From an uncultured Bacilli bacterium (lineage in GTDB: Bacteria > Bacillota_I > Bacilli_A > RF39 > UBA660), in contig CAKPHC010000001.1 in the NCBI GenBank assembly GCA_934155645.1, forward strand, positions 124,001 through 188,000: a DNA stretch of 64,000 nucleotides, read 5' to 3'. A program made the position numbers and the translations under genes. Below the pieces are notes generated by a model that was not told the origin of the DNA, did not search any database, and saw nothing but the letters and a program-made list of their open reading frames with translations. Below, in pieces: positions 16,171-24,652 of the stretch. Positions within the stretch are counted from its first letter, which is position 1, and each line of letters starts with the position of its first letter.

Positions 16171-17237
16171 TAAAATTCTAATGTCTCTATTTCACCATTT
16201 CCACTTGAAGTAGTATTTGCACTAGCATCATTACTTTGGAACATTTCAGCACCTGTCATAGGCATTGGTGATACAGGTTGCTCTACTTGAGGCATAACAC
16301 TAGGCATTACAGGTTCAACACTAGGCATAGGGCTTGGTTGAACTTCTACTGTTGGTTGAACTTGCACAGGTGTTGGTTCATGTTGAATAGCAACAGGTTC
16401 AACTGCAGGCACTTCGTTAACAACAGTTGTACTAACACTTGGTGCCCCTACATTATATGCTTCATGTGTCATTCTCGGTAAAGTTGTAGTATGTTCTAGT
16501 GGATCAGCTCCACCATATATAACTGGTTTAGGTTCATTTACTATTGGTGTAGATGGTGCAATAACTGAAGGATCAACTCCTCCATATATTGCTGGTCTCT
16601 CAGTAACAACAGGTTGTTGCTCTGCAACACTAGGCACATCAACTGGTGCACTTTCTGGAATAACTGCACTAGGCATATTTATATCATTAACATTACTTGC
16701 ATTAACATTTGGTACAGCAGGTGTTGAAAAATCAACAACATTAACTGGAGTAACTGGTTCATTGTAAGATGGTGCTGGATTAATTTCAACTGCAGGTGCA
16801 GAAACAACATCATTACTTACAGAACCAACTTCCGGCATAACAGGTTCTGGATTAACTACACCGTTAGCAGAAAAATCATTAACACTCATTGGTCCATTAT
16901 TCATCATACCAGGATTAACTCCGTTTATAGTACCTTCTAAAGGAACACTATTAAATCCCATTGGCTCAGAAACATTTGATACCATATTATTCATTCCCAT
17001 ATCAGGAACAGCATTCATACTATTATCTAATGGTGCTCTCATTCCATTATCCATATTTATATTAGAAGCAGGCATACCTACCTCAGCAACATCTGGAGCC
17101 TTCTTTTTATCTTTTTTATTTGACGCAATAAAAATTATCAAAGCAATCAATAATACAACAACACCACCAGTTATTAATATTCCTGGCAAAGTTGTAAACC
17201 AAGCAAAATCGAAATCCATGAATTCAGTTATATTCAT
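16170..17237 (-). CDS. Membrane-anchored low-complexity protein (Pro/Val/Asn/Met-rich)
   Basis: A 355-residue protein with one N-terminal membrane segment (about 17-43) followed by a Lys-rich stop-transfer cluster (Asn-Lys-Lys-Asp-Lys-Lys-Lys), giving an N-out/C-in or C-out topology that cannot be decided. The remaining 300 residues are unstructured, rich in Pro, Val, Asn, Met and Ser, with repeated Tyr-Gly-Gly-(Val/Ala)-Asp-Pro and Met-Pro-(Ser/Glu) motifs. GGGAGATG precedes the ATG. No family is recognised; such proteins are common as surface or scaffold proteins. It has its own terminator. Confidence 0.65.
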   Translation of the reverse strand: MNITEFMDFDFAWFTTLPGILITGGVVVLLIALIIFIASNKKDKKKAPDVAEVGMPASNINMDNGMRAPLDNSMNAVPDMGMNNMVSNVSEPMGFNSVPLEGTINGVNPGMMNNGPMSVNDFSANGVVNPEPVMPEVGSVSNDVVSAPAVEINPAPSYNEPVTPVNVVDFSTPAVPNVNASNVNDINMPSAVIPESAPVDVPSVAEQQPVVTERPAIYGGVDPSVIAPSTPIVNEPKPVIYGGADPLEHTTTLPRMTHEAYNVGAPSVSTTVVNEVPAVEPVAIQHEPTPVQVQPTVEVQPSPMPSVEPVMPSVMPQVEQPVSPMPMTGAEMFQSNDASANTTSSGNGEIETLEF

Positions 17238-17303
17238 ATTTTCATCTCCCTTATTTATCCTATACCAATAATATCAAAAATAGACATTAATTGCAAACAC
17301 TTT

Positions 17304-17990
17304 TTAACGCTTGTCAGTTGCTTGACACTTTCTAAATTTAGTCCACATTCCCTCACATGGAGGATATTTTTCAAATACCATTTTTTCTTTCGTAACCGGA
17401 TGAACAAATTCTAGACGATACGCATGCAAACAGATTTGCTTCTTATCCTGTTTGCCATAGCGTTGGTCTCCATATAAAACATGCCCATGATGTGCAAACT
17501 GTACCCTAATCTGATGATGCCTTCCAGTTTCTAATTCTATACTAACTAATGCTAAATCAAGCTCCTTATTTCTCTCTAACGTGCTGTACAAAAGTTTACA
17601 ATATTTGCCATTGTTTTTGTCTACTACTTTACTACTATTATCCGAACACTTGACAATATAATCTATATACTCGCCACTATCTTCTATATTACTTCCATTG
17701 ACGATTGCTAAATAAGTTTTTTTCATTACTCGGTCCTGTACTTGCTTAGATAATCGCGAAGCAGCTTTCGAAGTCTTAGCAAAAACCATGACTCCACTGA
17801 CCGGCCTATCCAATCTATGAACAAGTCCCAAATAAACATTACCTGGCTTATTATATTTCTTTTTTATATATCGTTTTATAATCGTAAGAATATCCAAATC
17901 ATTAGTATTATCGCCCTGACTCAAAACATTATTTGGCTTAACTACTACAATTATATGATTATCTTCGTATAAAATATCTAAATTATTCAT
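17304..17990 (-). CDS. RluA/RluD-type 23S rRNA pseudouridine synthase
   Basis: A 228-residue RNA-modifying enzyme. The catalytic motif His-Arg-Leu-Asp-Arg-Pro-Val-Ser-Gly (catalytic Asp) is at about residue 55, followed by Ala-Lys-Thr-Ser-Lys-Ala-Ala and a later Thr-Gly-Arg-His-His-Gln-Ile-Arg-Val and Leu-Tyr-Gly-Asp-Gln-Arg-Tyr, typical of the RluA family. No S4 domain is present, so it is the shorter type. The ATG at 17990 lies inside the end of the upstream methyltransferase gene (8-base overlap), suggesting a two-gene rRNA-modification operon. Confidence 0.9.
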   Translation of the reverse strand: MNNLDILYEDNHIIVVVKPNNVLSQGDNTNDLDILTIIKRYIKKKYNKPGNVYLGLVHRLDRPVSGVMVFAKTSKAASRLSKQVQDRVMKKTYLAIVNGSNIEDSGEYIDYIVKCSDNSSKVVDKNNGKYCKLLYSTLERNKELDLALVSIELETGRHHQIRVQFAHHGHVLYGDQRYGKQDKKQICLHAYRLEFVHPVTKEKMVFEKYPPCEGMWTKFRKCQATDKR

Positions 17991-18852
17991 AACTTGAATA
18001 CCTACTACAAATACCACAAGGCAATACCAATTCACTATCCTTTATTGGTAGTCCTATTTCCTCAGAATAAATCTCACCTTTATATTTAAGCGCTATTGTT
18101 TTCTTTAATATATTAGTGAAAACCTCCTTAGATAAACCCGTGGTATACGAATTAATAATAAAGAATAATGGATTATCACTTAATATTTCCATGCAAAGTT
18201 CAACTAGTGGATAAAGATCCTTCTCTATATCCCAAACTTCACCATTAGCACCTCTACCATATGATGGTGGATCCATAACTATGGCATCATACTTATTACC
18301 ACGTCTTATTTCACGTTTAACAAATTTCACTACATCATCCACAATATATCTTACCGGTTTATCCTCTAAGCCCGATAAAACAACATTTTCCTTAGCCCAA
18401 TCGACCATACCACGTGACGAATCAACATGAACCACACTAGCTCCTGCCTTCAAACAAGCAACAGTAGCACCACCAGTATATGCAAACAAATTTAAAACTT
18501 TAATATCCCTTTTACTTCTAGATATCTTATCCATCATAAAATCCCAATTAACAGCTTGCTCCGGAAAAAGTCCCGTATGCTTAAATCCCATTTGTTTAAT
18601 ATTAAATTTCAAATCCTTATATGCTACAGTCCAACGTTCAGGTGTTTTTCTTAAATTCTCCCAATGTCCTCCACCTTTATTACTACGAACATAAAAGGCA
18701 TTAATATCATCATATTTATTCTTCAAATTACCATTATTCCAAATTATTTGAGGGTCCGGTCTAAGTAACTTTATATTGCCCCATCGTTCAAACTTTTCAC
18801 CATTAGAACAATCAATAATTTCATAATCTTTCCAATCTTTTGTTAAAAACAT
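17983..18852 (-). CDS. Class I SAM-dependent RNA methyltransferase (RlmI/RlmK-like)
   Basis: A 289-residue Rossmann-fold methyltransferase. It contains a SAM-binding strand Val-Leu-Asn-Leu-Phe-Ala-Tyr-Thr-Gly-Gly-Ala-Thr, an acidic residue in Val-His-Val-Asp-Ser-Ser, and the catalytic Asp-Pro-Pro-Ser-Tyr-Gly-Arg-Gly motif, typical of the RlmI/RlmK/YccW group acting on 23S rRNA. The N-terminal PUA domain of RlmI is missing. GGGTGA precedes the ATG. It overlaps the pseudouridine synthase gene, which supports an rRNA substrate, but the target base is unknown. Confidence 0.88.
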   Translation of the reverse strand: MFLTKDWKDYEIIDCSNGEKFERWGNIKLLRPDPQIIWNNGNLKNKYDDINAFYVRSNKGGGHWENLRKTPERWTVAYKDLKFNIKQMGFKHTGLFPEQAVNWDFMMDKISRSKRDIKVLNLFAYTGGATVACLKAGASVVHVDSSRGMVDWAKENVVLSGLEDKPVRYIVDDVVKFVKREIRRGNKYDAIVMDPPSYGRGANGEVWDIEKDLYPLVELCMEILSDNPLFFIINSYTTGLSKEVFTNILKKTIALKYKGEIYSEEIGLPIKDSELVLPCGICSRYSSYE

Positions 18853-18884
18853 CTAAATCACCCACACTAATTATAAGATAAAAA

Positions 18885-18914
18885 ACAAAAAAAAGAAACT
18901 TTAAGTTCCTTTTT
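18885..18914 (-). terminator. Terminator of the pflBA operon
   Basis: Minus-strand stem AAAGGAAC/GTTTCTTT (with G-T pair) and a run of T, right after the stop at 18919. Confidence 0.75.
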
Positions 18915-18918
18915 AACA

Positions 18919-19626
18919 CTACAAGTTAACAAATAACTGATAAAGTTCATTACATTTATCTTTATCCATTTCTGCCTTATCCTTATATGGATAATCAATT
19001 CCAAGCACTTTATACTTCTCTTCACCCAATTTATGATAAGGCAAAAACTCAACTTTCTCAACATTTGAAATCTTATCATTTATATATTTCTTTAAAGTTT
19101 TAATATAATTGATACTATCAGTAACACCAGGTATAACAACTTGTCTTACCCAAAACTTTTTATTCATTTCATTTGCAACTTTTAAAAACCTCTCAGACTC
19201 ATCTATAAGTGCTCCAACAAGTTTTACATACTCGCAAGCAACAGCATGCTTAACATCGAAAATAATCAAATCAACATTTTTAAGTATCTCTATGTACTTA
19301 CCAATACCTACACCAGCTGTATCAAGCGCAATGTTAAAACCTTCCTCCTTTAATTTCTTACAACAATCTATAAGAAAGTCCGGTTGTAACAAAGGCTCAC
19401 CGCCAGAAAAAGTTACTCCACCAGTATCCTTAATATAACTCTTGAACCTTTTAATTTTATCAACTAACTCATCACTAGTTATATTATCATCTTTTTTCAT
19501 CCACATCTCAGGATTATGACAATACTTACACCTTAACTTACAACCATTCATAAAGACTACTACCCTTATTCCTGGTCCATCATAAAGTCCTAAACTCTCA
19601 ACAGAATCAATACTACCTTTAACCAT
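18919..19626 (-). CDS. pflA: Pyruvate formate-lyase activating enzyme
   Basis: Radical SAM enzyme that installs the glycyl radical on PflB. 235 residues, the usual length, with the Cys-x3-Cys-x2-Cys cluster motif (Cys-Lys-Leu-Arg-Cys-Lys-Tyr-Cys, about residue 30) and Phe-Ser-Gly-Gly-Glu-Pro-Leu for SAM binding; no extra ferredoxin insert, so it is the classical short PflA. AAGGAG is inside the end of pflB and the start follows the pflB stop by one base: a tight pflB-pflA operon. Confidence 0.96.
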   Translation of the reverse strand: MVKGSIDSVESLGLYDGPGIRVVVFMNGCKLRCKYCHNPEMWMKKDDNITSDELVDKIKRFKSYIKDTGGVTFSGGEPLLQPDFLIDCCKKLKEEGFNIALDTAGVGIGKYIEILKNVDLIIFDVKHAVACEYVKLVGALIDESERFLKVANEMNKKFWVRQVVIPGVTDSINYIKTLKKYINDKISNVEKVEFLPYHKLGEEKYKVLGIDYPYKDKAEMDKDKCNELYQLFVNL

Positions 19627-19627
19627 A

Positions 19628-21856
19628 TTATCTCCTTGAATGGAACGTTCTACTTATTACTTCCTCTTGTTGCTTCCTTGTTAATCTATTAAATCTTACC
19701 GCATATCCAGATACTCTAATAGTCAATAAAGGATACTTCTCTGGATGTTCCATAGCGTCAATTAAAGTTTCTCTAGTCAAAACATTAACATTTAAATGAT
19801 GTGCACCTTGCACAAAATAACCATCCAAAATATCAACTAAATTGCTTACTCGTGTAGATTCATCATTACCCAAAGCATTAGGAATAATCGAGAAAGTATT
19901 TGAAACTCCATCACGACAATAACAAGTATAATTAATCTTTGCAACCGAATTGAGCGATGCCAAAGCACCATTAGTATCACGCTCATGCATTGGATTAGCA
20001 CCTGGTGCAAAAGGAACTCCTGCCTTTCTGCCATCAGGTGTCGAACCAGTTTTTTCACCATACACAACATTAGAAGTAATTGTTAACACTGACAACGTAT
20101 GTTTAGCATTTCTATACAAAGGATGTTTACACAATTCATTATAGAAAGTCTCCAACAAATCAGTTGCTATAGAATCAACTCTGTCGTCATCATTTCCATA
20201 CTTAGGAAAATCTCCTTCTATTTCAAAATCAACTGCAATTCCATCAGCATTACGAATAGGTTTTACCTTAGCATACTTTATAGCTGATAACGAATCAGCC
20301 GCTACCGAAAGTCCTGCAACACCAAAGGCCATTAATCTTTCTACAATTGTATCATGTAAAGCCATTTGTCCTTTTTCATAAGCATACTTATCATGCATGT
20401 AATGAATAATATTCATTGTATCAACATACAAAGCTGCAACATCTTTTAAGACACTATAATACGCCTGCTTAACAGTATCAAAATTTAAAATCTCATCAGT
20501 TATAATATCGTGTCCTTCTAAAACCTTAATATTTTTAACCTCATCAATACCACCATTAATTGAATAAAGAAGTGCTTTAGCCAAATTACATCTTGCCCCA
20601 AAAAATTGCATTTGCTTACCTACTCGCATAGCCGAAACGCAACAAGCAATCGCATAATCATCACCATATATAGGTCGCATTACATCATCATTTTCATATT
20701 GAATAGAATCAGTATCAATAGAAATTTTAGCACAATATCTTTTAAAATTTTCTGGAAGATTCTTACTCCACAAAACAGTAAGATTAGGTTCAGGTGCAGG
20801 TCCTAAATTAATTAAAGTATGAAGCATACGGTAAGAATTCTTTGTTACCATACTACGACCATCTAAACCAACACCACCAATAGACTCTGTAACCCATGTT
20901 GGATCACCAGAAAACAATTCGTCATATTCAGGTGTACGCAAATGCCTTGCAACACGCAACTTAATTACAAATTGGTCAATTAACTCTTGAGCTTCCTTCT
21001 CAGTTAAATCACCATTTTTTAAATCTCTTTCAATATAAATATCCAAAAAAGTCGATGTTCTACCTAAACTCATTGCAGCTCCGTTATTTTCCTTAATTGC
21101 TGCTAAATATCCAAAATAAGTCCATTGAACTGCCTCTTTTGCATTAGTTGCAGGTTTAGAAATATCAATGCCATATTGCAATGCCATTGCTTTAATCTCA
21201 TCCAAAGCACGAATTTGCTCAGCATTTTCTTCACGCAAACGTATTAACTCTTCAGTCATTACACCTCGAAGATTTTCATGGTCCTTTTCTTTTTCCTCTT
21301 TTAGATAATCTATACCATATAACGCAATTCTACGATAATCACCAATTATTCGACCTCTCCCATACGCGTCTGGCAAACCTGTTAACAATCCAACTTTCCT
21401 TGCCTTTCGCATCTCTGTAGTATAAACATCAAACACACCTTGATTATGTGTTTTTCTAAATTCATTAAAGTATTTATCAATTAAAGGATTAAGCTTATAA
21501 CCATATGCTTCTAAAGAATTATAAACCATCCTTATTCCACCATATGGATTAACAATTCGCTTTAACACCTCATCAGTTTGCAAACCAACAATAACTTCAT
21601 TATCTTTATCTATATAACCAGCGTCATACGAATTAATACCAGACACACGGTCAACATCTATATCAAGTACACCTTTTTTTAATTCTTCCTTTAACAAATC
21701 AGTACATCTATTCCAAACCAAATTGGTCCTTTCTGATGCACCTGTCAAAAAAGATTCATCGCCATCATATGGTGTATAATTCTTTTGAATAAAATCCCTT
21801 ACATCAATTTTATTACACCAGTCACCCACGACAAAACCATTCCATTCATTTCTCAT
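19628..21856 (-). CDS. pflB: Formate C-acetyltransferase (pyruvate formate-lyase)
   Basis: Glycyl radical enzyme splitting pyruvate plus CoA into acetyl-CoA and formate under anaerobic conditions. About 742 residues. The active-site Cys pair is in Ile-Ala-Cys-Cys-Val-Ser-Ala-Met-Arg (about 410) and the glycyl radical loop Arg-Val-Ser-Gly-Tyr-Ala-Val-Arg-Phe near the C-terminus (about 722). The ATG at 21856 (Met-Arg-Asn-Glu-Trp) follows AAGGAG by 7 bases; an upstream ATG is less well placed. An extended -10 (TATGGTATAAT) lies about 40 bases upstream. It anchors the anaerobic physiology of the organism. Confidence 0.97.
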   Translation of the reverse strand: MRNEWNGFVVGDWCNKIDVRDFIQKNYTPYDGDESFLTGASERTNLVWNRCTDLLKEELKKGVLDIDVDRVSGINSYDAGYIDKDNEVIVGLQTDEVLKRIVNPYGGIRMVYNSLEAYGYKLNPLIDKYFNEFRKTHNQGVFDVYTTEMRKARKVGLLTGLPDAYGRGRIIGDYRRIALYGIDYLKEEKEKDHENLRGVMTEELIRLREENAEQIRALDEIKAMALQYGIDISKPATNAKEAVQWTYFGYLAAIKENNGAAMSLGRTSTFLDIYIERDLKNGDLTEKEAQELIDQFVIKLRVARHLRTPEYDELFSGDPTWVTESIGGVGLDGRSMVTKNSYRMLHTLINLGPAPEPNLTVLWSKNLPENFKRYCAKISIDTDSIQYENDDVMRPIYGDDYAIACCVSAMRVGKQMQFFGARCNLAKALLYSINGGIDEVKNIKVLEGHDIITDEILNFDTVKQAYYSVLKDVAALYVDTMNIIHYMHDKYAYEKGQMALHDTIVERLMAFGVAGLSVAADSLSAIKYAKVKPIRNADGIAVDFEIEGDFPKYGNDDDRVDSIATDLLETFYNELCKHPLYRNAKHTLSVLTITSNVVYGEKTGSTPDGRKAGVPFAPGANPMHERDTNGALASLNSVAKINYTCYCRDGVSNTFSIIPNALGNDESTRVSNLVDILDGYFVQGAHHLNVNVLTRETLIDAMEHPEKYPLLTIRVSGYAVRFNRLTRKQQEEVISRTFHSRR

Positions 21857-21937
21857 ATTACCACTCCTTATCATGTTATCATAAATTATTATACCATAAA
21901 AGAATTATTTTTAAACGCAATATAGAACTAGTTGACA

Positions 21938-21964
21938 CAAAAAAAGCACCTCTAGTAAAGTGCT
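21938..21964 (-). terminator. Terminator of the kinase-like gene
   Basis: Minus-strand stem AGCAC/GTGCT around TTTACTAGAG, followed by seven T; the stem includes the stop codon region. Confidence 0.8.
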
Positions 21965-22745
21965 ATAATTTCATTTTTTTCTGCAAAATCTTTTGTGCCG
22001 TAGAAAACGAATCAATTTGTTCATCACAAACATTGCTCAAATGACTTCTTAATTCTGTAAAGTAAAAAACTGGGTCATCAACATAATCTTTACTTTGATA
22101 CAAGCTAAGCATATTTCTATTCAATTTTAAACTCTTTTTAATACTTCCACGAGTAAAATATGAAATTAAAGTTTTAGATACTCCCCTAATGTTCATCTCA
22201 CTTATTCCTAAATTATCTTCATGGTCAATATAATCCATAGTATCGCCAAACTGAAACTTCTTACCATCAAAATAAATATTAACATCGGCATAATCGACTA
22301 TTTCAATACCTAGTGAAGAAATCAATTCAATATCTTGTACACAATTCTTACAAGCATTAATTAAACAATCAAATCGTGTAGATGAAATCTTGTAAGAACA
22401 AAGCTTTGGAATAGATATATATGGCATAACTAATCCTCTCATTTTTTTATTAAACCAAAAAATTCCGTCAGCAAAAACAAAAGTGCTATTTTTAATAGTA
22501 GAATAACGCATTATGTATTCCTTACTTGGTAAACTATCATCATCAATTTCTAAACACGCAAAAGGTAAAGAGTCACAGTTACTTTCTTTCACAGTACAAT
22601 AATTAGGACCAGATAAAACCTTTATAACCCTATCGCCATATTTATAACAAACTCCTTCACTACCTATACCAATAATGCTTAAATTCCTATCCATAAACGT
22701 TTCCACATCACATTCAGCATAAAAATTTACATCCATATTAGGCAT
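21963..22745 (-). CDS. Protein-kinase-fold protein, likely atypical
   Basis: A protein of 260 residues (start at 22745, after GGGGTGTGG; an ATG at 22760 is possible). The N-terminal third has a glycine-loop-like Gly-Ile-Gly-Ser-Glu-Gly-Val-Cys-Tyr-Lys and Arg-Val-Ile-Lys-Val, a plausible beta-3 lysine. Later Tyr-Ala-Asp-Val-Asn-Ile-Tyr and Phe-Gly-Asp-Thr-Met-Asp could be the catalytic-loop and DFG equivalents. The catalytic-loop aspartate context is unlike HRD, so it may be a degenerate or small-molecule kinase. It is divergent from the nuclease gene at 23019 and has its own terminator. Substrate unknown. Confidence 0.6.
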   Translation of the reverse strand: MPNMDVNFYAECDVETFMDRNLSIIGIGSEGVCYKYGDRVIKVLSGPNYCTVKESNCDSLPFACLEIDDDSLPSKEYIMRYSTIKNSTFVFADGIFWFNKKMRGLVMPYISIPKLCSYKISSTRFDCLINACKNCVQDIELISSLGIEIVDYADVNIYFDGKKFQFGDTMDYIDHEDNLGISEMNIRGVSKTLISYFTRGSIKKSLKLNRNMLSLYQSKDYVDDPVFYFTELRSHLSNVCDEQIDSFSTAQKILQKKMKL

Positions 22746-23018
22746 AAAACCACACCCCATCAATTAACCGACTATAATATATTCTTTTTCATAAAAAGTC
22801 AACAACTAATCAGCTATCATCATCGCATCATAATTTAAAAACTTTGTTAAAAAAAACAAATAGTTTCAATAATCAAAAATAATATCAACTAATAAACTAA
22901 TATATAAATTCAAATAATTGAAAATAGCATTTTATTTTTTATCTCGCACCAAATACTTTAAATTTCAAATTAGACGACAAAGCGAAAAAATGCTACCATG
23001 AAATTAGGAGGCACATTT

Positions 23019-23765
23019 ATGAATAACATTAATGATTTAAAAGAAAAATTTCTAGAAATTAAAAACCAAAAATGGATAAAGTCAGTAAACAATAGCACCA
23101 GTGGCATAGGCTTGACATTTGAAAAACTTCTTGGAAAAGAACGAGAAAGTTTTGAAATACCAGACTACAACGGTATAGAAATCAAAACACACTCATCAAC
23201 CAGCGATTCATACATAACACTATTTAACGCAACTCCAGATGGAGATTACCTTTTTGAAATACCACGGCTTAAAGACAATTATGGTTATCCTGACAAAATT
23301 AAAAGAGACTCATTAGTATTCATGGGAAATGTTAATGGGAAAAACGCAGAGTTTATTGGAATAAAATATAAGTTCAAAATAAAAAATGTAAAAAAAGAAG
23401 AAAAAATAAGGTTAGAAATATATGATAGAAACGATAATTTAATTGAAAATGAAATCTCATGGACCTTTAGTACGTTAAAAGAAAAAATAAATAGAAAATT
23501 ACAATTATTAGCCTTAGTAACAGCAGACAAAAAAATTCAAAACGATAAACATTATTACAGATATACACAAATAGATTTTTATCAGTTAAAAGATTTTGAA
23601 ACATTTCTAGATTTAATTGAAAAGGGCAAAATTATTGTGACATTTTCGATTGGAGTATTTAGAACAGGTGAAAAACGTGGACAAATACATAATCATGGAA
23701 CAGCCTTTAGAATTTCAGAAAAAAATTTAGAATTATTATATACAAAACTTCTGCAAGTACAATAA
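23019..23765 (+). CDS. MvaI/BcnI-type restriction endonuclease family protein, no methylase nearby
   Basis: A 248-residue soluble protein. The region Asp-Tyr-Asn-Gly-Ile-Glu-Ile-Lys-Thr-His (about residue 48) fits a PD-(D/E)xK active site as in MvaI/BcnI (Asp, then Glu-x-Lys), and the C-terminal His-Asn-His-Gly-Thr-Ala-Phe-Arg-Ile is also typical of that family as I remember it. MvaI (CC/WGG) and BcnI (CC/SGG) are monomeric nickase-like enzymes with a MutH-related fold. No DNA methyltransferase is in the window. An ATG at 22998 exists, but AGGAGG plus 7 bases points to 23019. It is bounded by a kinase-like gene and a tRNA cluster. Confidence 0.75.
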   Translation: MNNINDLKEKFLEIKNQKWIKSVNNSTSGIGLTFEKLLGKERESFEIPDYNGIEIKTHSSTSDSYITLFNATPDGDYLFEIPRLKDNYGYPDKIKRDSLVFMGNVNGKNAEFIGIKYKFKIKNVKKEEKIRLEIYDRNDNLIENEISWTFSTLKEKINRKLQLLALVTADKKIQNDKHYYRYTQIDFYQLKDFETFLDLIEKGKIIVTFSIGVFRTGEKRGQIHNHGTAFRISEKNLELLYTKLLQVQ

Positions 23766-23882
23766 CGCTTTATATTAAATTAAACTATTTCTTTTGTAAT
23801 TGTAGAGTTAATTGAAGGGCACTAAATTGGGACACAAGGGGATAAAAAAACTACACCTTTCGATGTAGTTAAAATAACAAAA

Positions 23883-23959
23883 TGGTCGGGAAAACAGGAT
23901 TTGAACCTGCAACCCCTTGGTCCCAAACCAAGTGCTCTACCAAGTTGAGCCATTTCCCG
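23883..23959 (-). tRNA. tRNA-Pro (anticodon TGG)
   Basis: Acceptor CGGGAAA/TTTCCCG, anticodon stem CTTGG/CCAAG with loop TTTGGGA giving TGG (reads CCA), T loop TTCAAAT, encoded CCA. Last gene of a seven-tRNA run in the direction of transcription. Confidence 0.95.
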
Positions 23960-23967
23960 ATACAATA

Positions 23968-24044
23968 TGGTGCACCCAATAGGAGTCGAACCCATAACCT
24001 TTTGATCCGTAGTCAAACGCTCTATCCAATTGAGCTATGGGTGC
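23968..24044 (-). tRNA. tRNA-Arg (anticodon ACG)
   Basis: Acceptor GCACCCA/TGGGTGC, anticodon stem TTTGA/TCAAA with loop CTACGGA giving ACG (A34 expected to become inosine by TadA), encoded CCA. Confidence 0.95.
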
Positions 24045-24092
24045 AAATACCTTGAATAGGAAACTCCTGTTCAACGCTTAATTCTTCAAAAA

Positions 24093-24168
24093 TGGTGGCT
24101 CCGAATGGAATCGAACCATCGACACAGGGATTTTCAGTCCCTTGCTCTACCGACTGAGCTACAGAGCC
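24093..24168 (-). tRNA. tRNA-Phe (anticodon GAA)
   Basis: Acceptor GGCTCTG/CGGAGCC-like, anticodon stem GGGA/TCCC with loop CTGAAAA giving GAA, encoded CCA. Confidence 0.95.
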
Positions 24169-24171
24169 ATA

Positions 24172-24247
24172 TGGCGGTCTCGACGGGGATTGAACCCGCG
24201 ATCTTCTGCGTGACAGGCAGACGTGGTAACCACTGCACTACGAGACC
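24172..24247 (-). tRNA. tRNA-Asp (anticodon GTC)
   Basis: Acceptor GGTCTCG/CGAGACC, discriminator G, anticodon stem TCTGC/GCAGA with loop CTGTCAC giving GTC, encoded CCA. Confidence 0.95.
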
Positions 24248-24251
24248 AAAT

Positions 24252-24328
<77 letters not shown>

Positions 24329-24344
24329 ATATACAAAAACTAAT

Positions 24345-24437
24345 TGGCGGAGGAAAAGGGATTCGAACCCCTGCGCCGCTCGCACGACCTCCCGGTTTTC
24401 AAGACCGGTCCCTTCAACCAGACTTGGGTATTCCTCC
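24345..24437 (-). tRNA. tRNA-Ser (anticodon TGA)
   Basis: Class II tRNA with a long variable arm; acceptor GGAGGAA/TTCCTCC, anticodon stem CCGGT/ACCGG with loop CTTGAAA giving TGA, discriminator G, encoded CCA. Confidence 0.95.
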
Positions 24438-24443
24438 AAATAA

Positions 24444-24532
24444 TGGTGCCTAAGGCCGGACTTGAACCGGCACGAGGGTTGAATCTCGCAGGATTTTAAG
24501 TCCTGTGCGTCTACCTATTCCGCCACTCAGGC
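24444..24532 (-). tRNA. tRNA-Leu (anticodon TAA)
   Basis: Class II tRNA, acceptor GCCTGAG/CTTAGGC, anticodon stem CAGGA/TCCTG with loop CTTAAAA giving TAA, long variable arm, encoded CCA. First gene of the seven-tRNA operon (Leu-Ser-fMet-Asp-Phe-Arg-Pro). Confidence 0.95.
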
Positions 24533-24581
24533 ATCAAATACATCGCATAAATCTATATCCCAATTCATACGAGACTATTTG

Positions 24582-24610
24582 ATTATAACTTAATTTATCT
24601 TTTTGTGCAA
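24582..24610 (-). promoter_or_regulatory. Promoter of the seven-tRNA operon
   Basis: Minus strand TTGCAC (24605-24610), 17-base spacer, TATAAT (24582-24587), about 50 bases upstream of tRNA-Leu. Confidence 0.8.
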
Positions 24611-24652
24611 TACTTTTTTGCTTTTTTTATACTTATTTCCACATTTATTTAA

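Noticed and set aside
22764..22997. AT-rich gap between the kinase-like and nuclease genes checked for att sites or repeats
   Set aside because: No direct repeat matching the nearby tRNA ends and no integrase, so no case for a mobile island.
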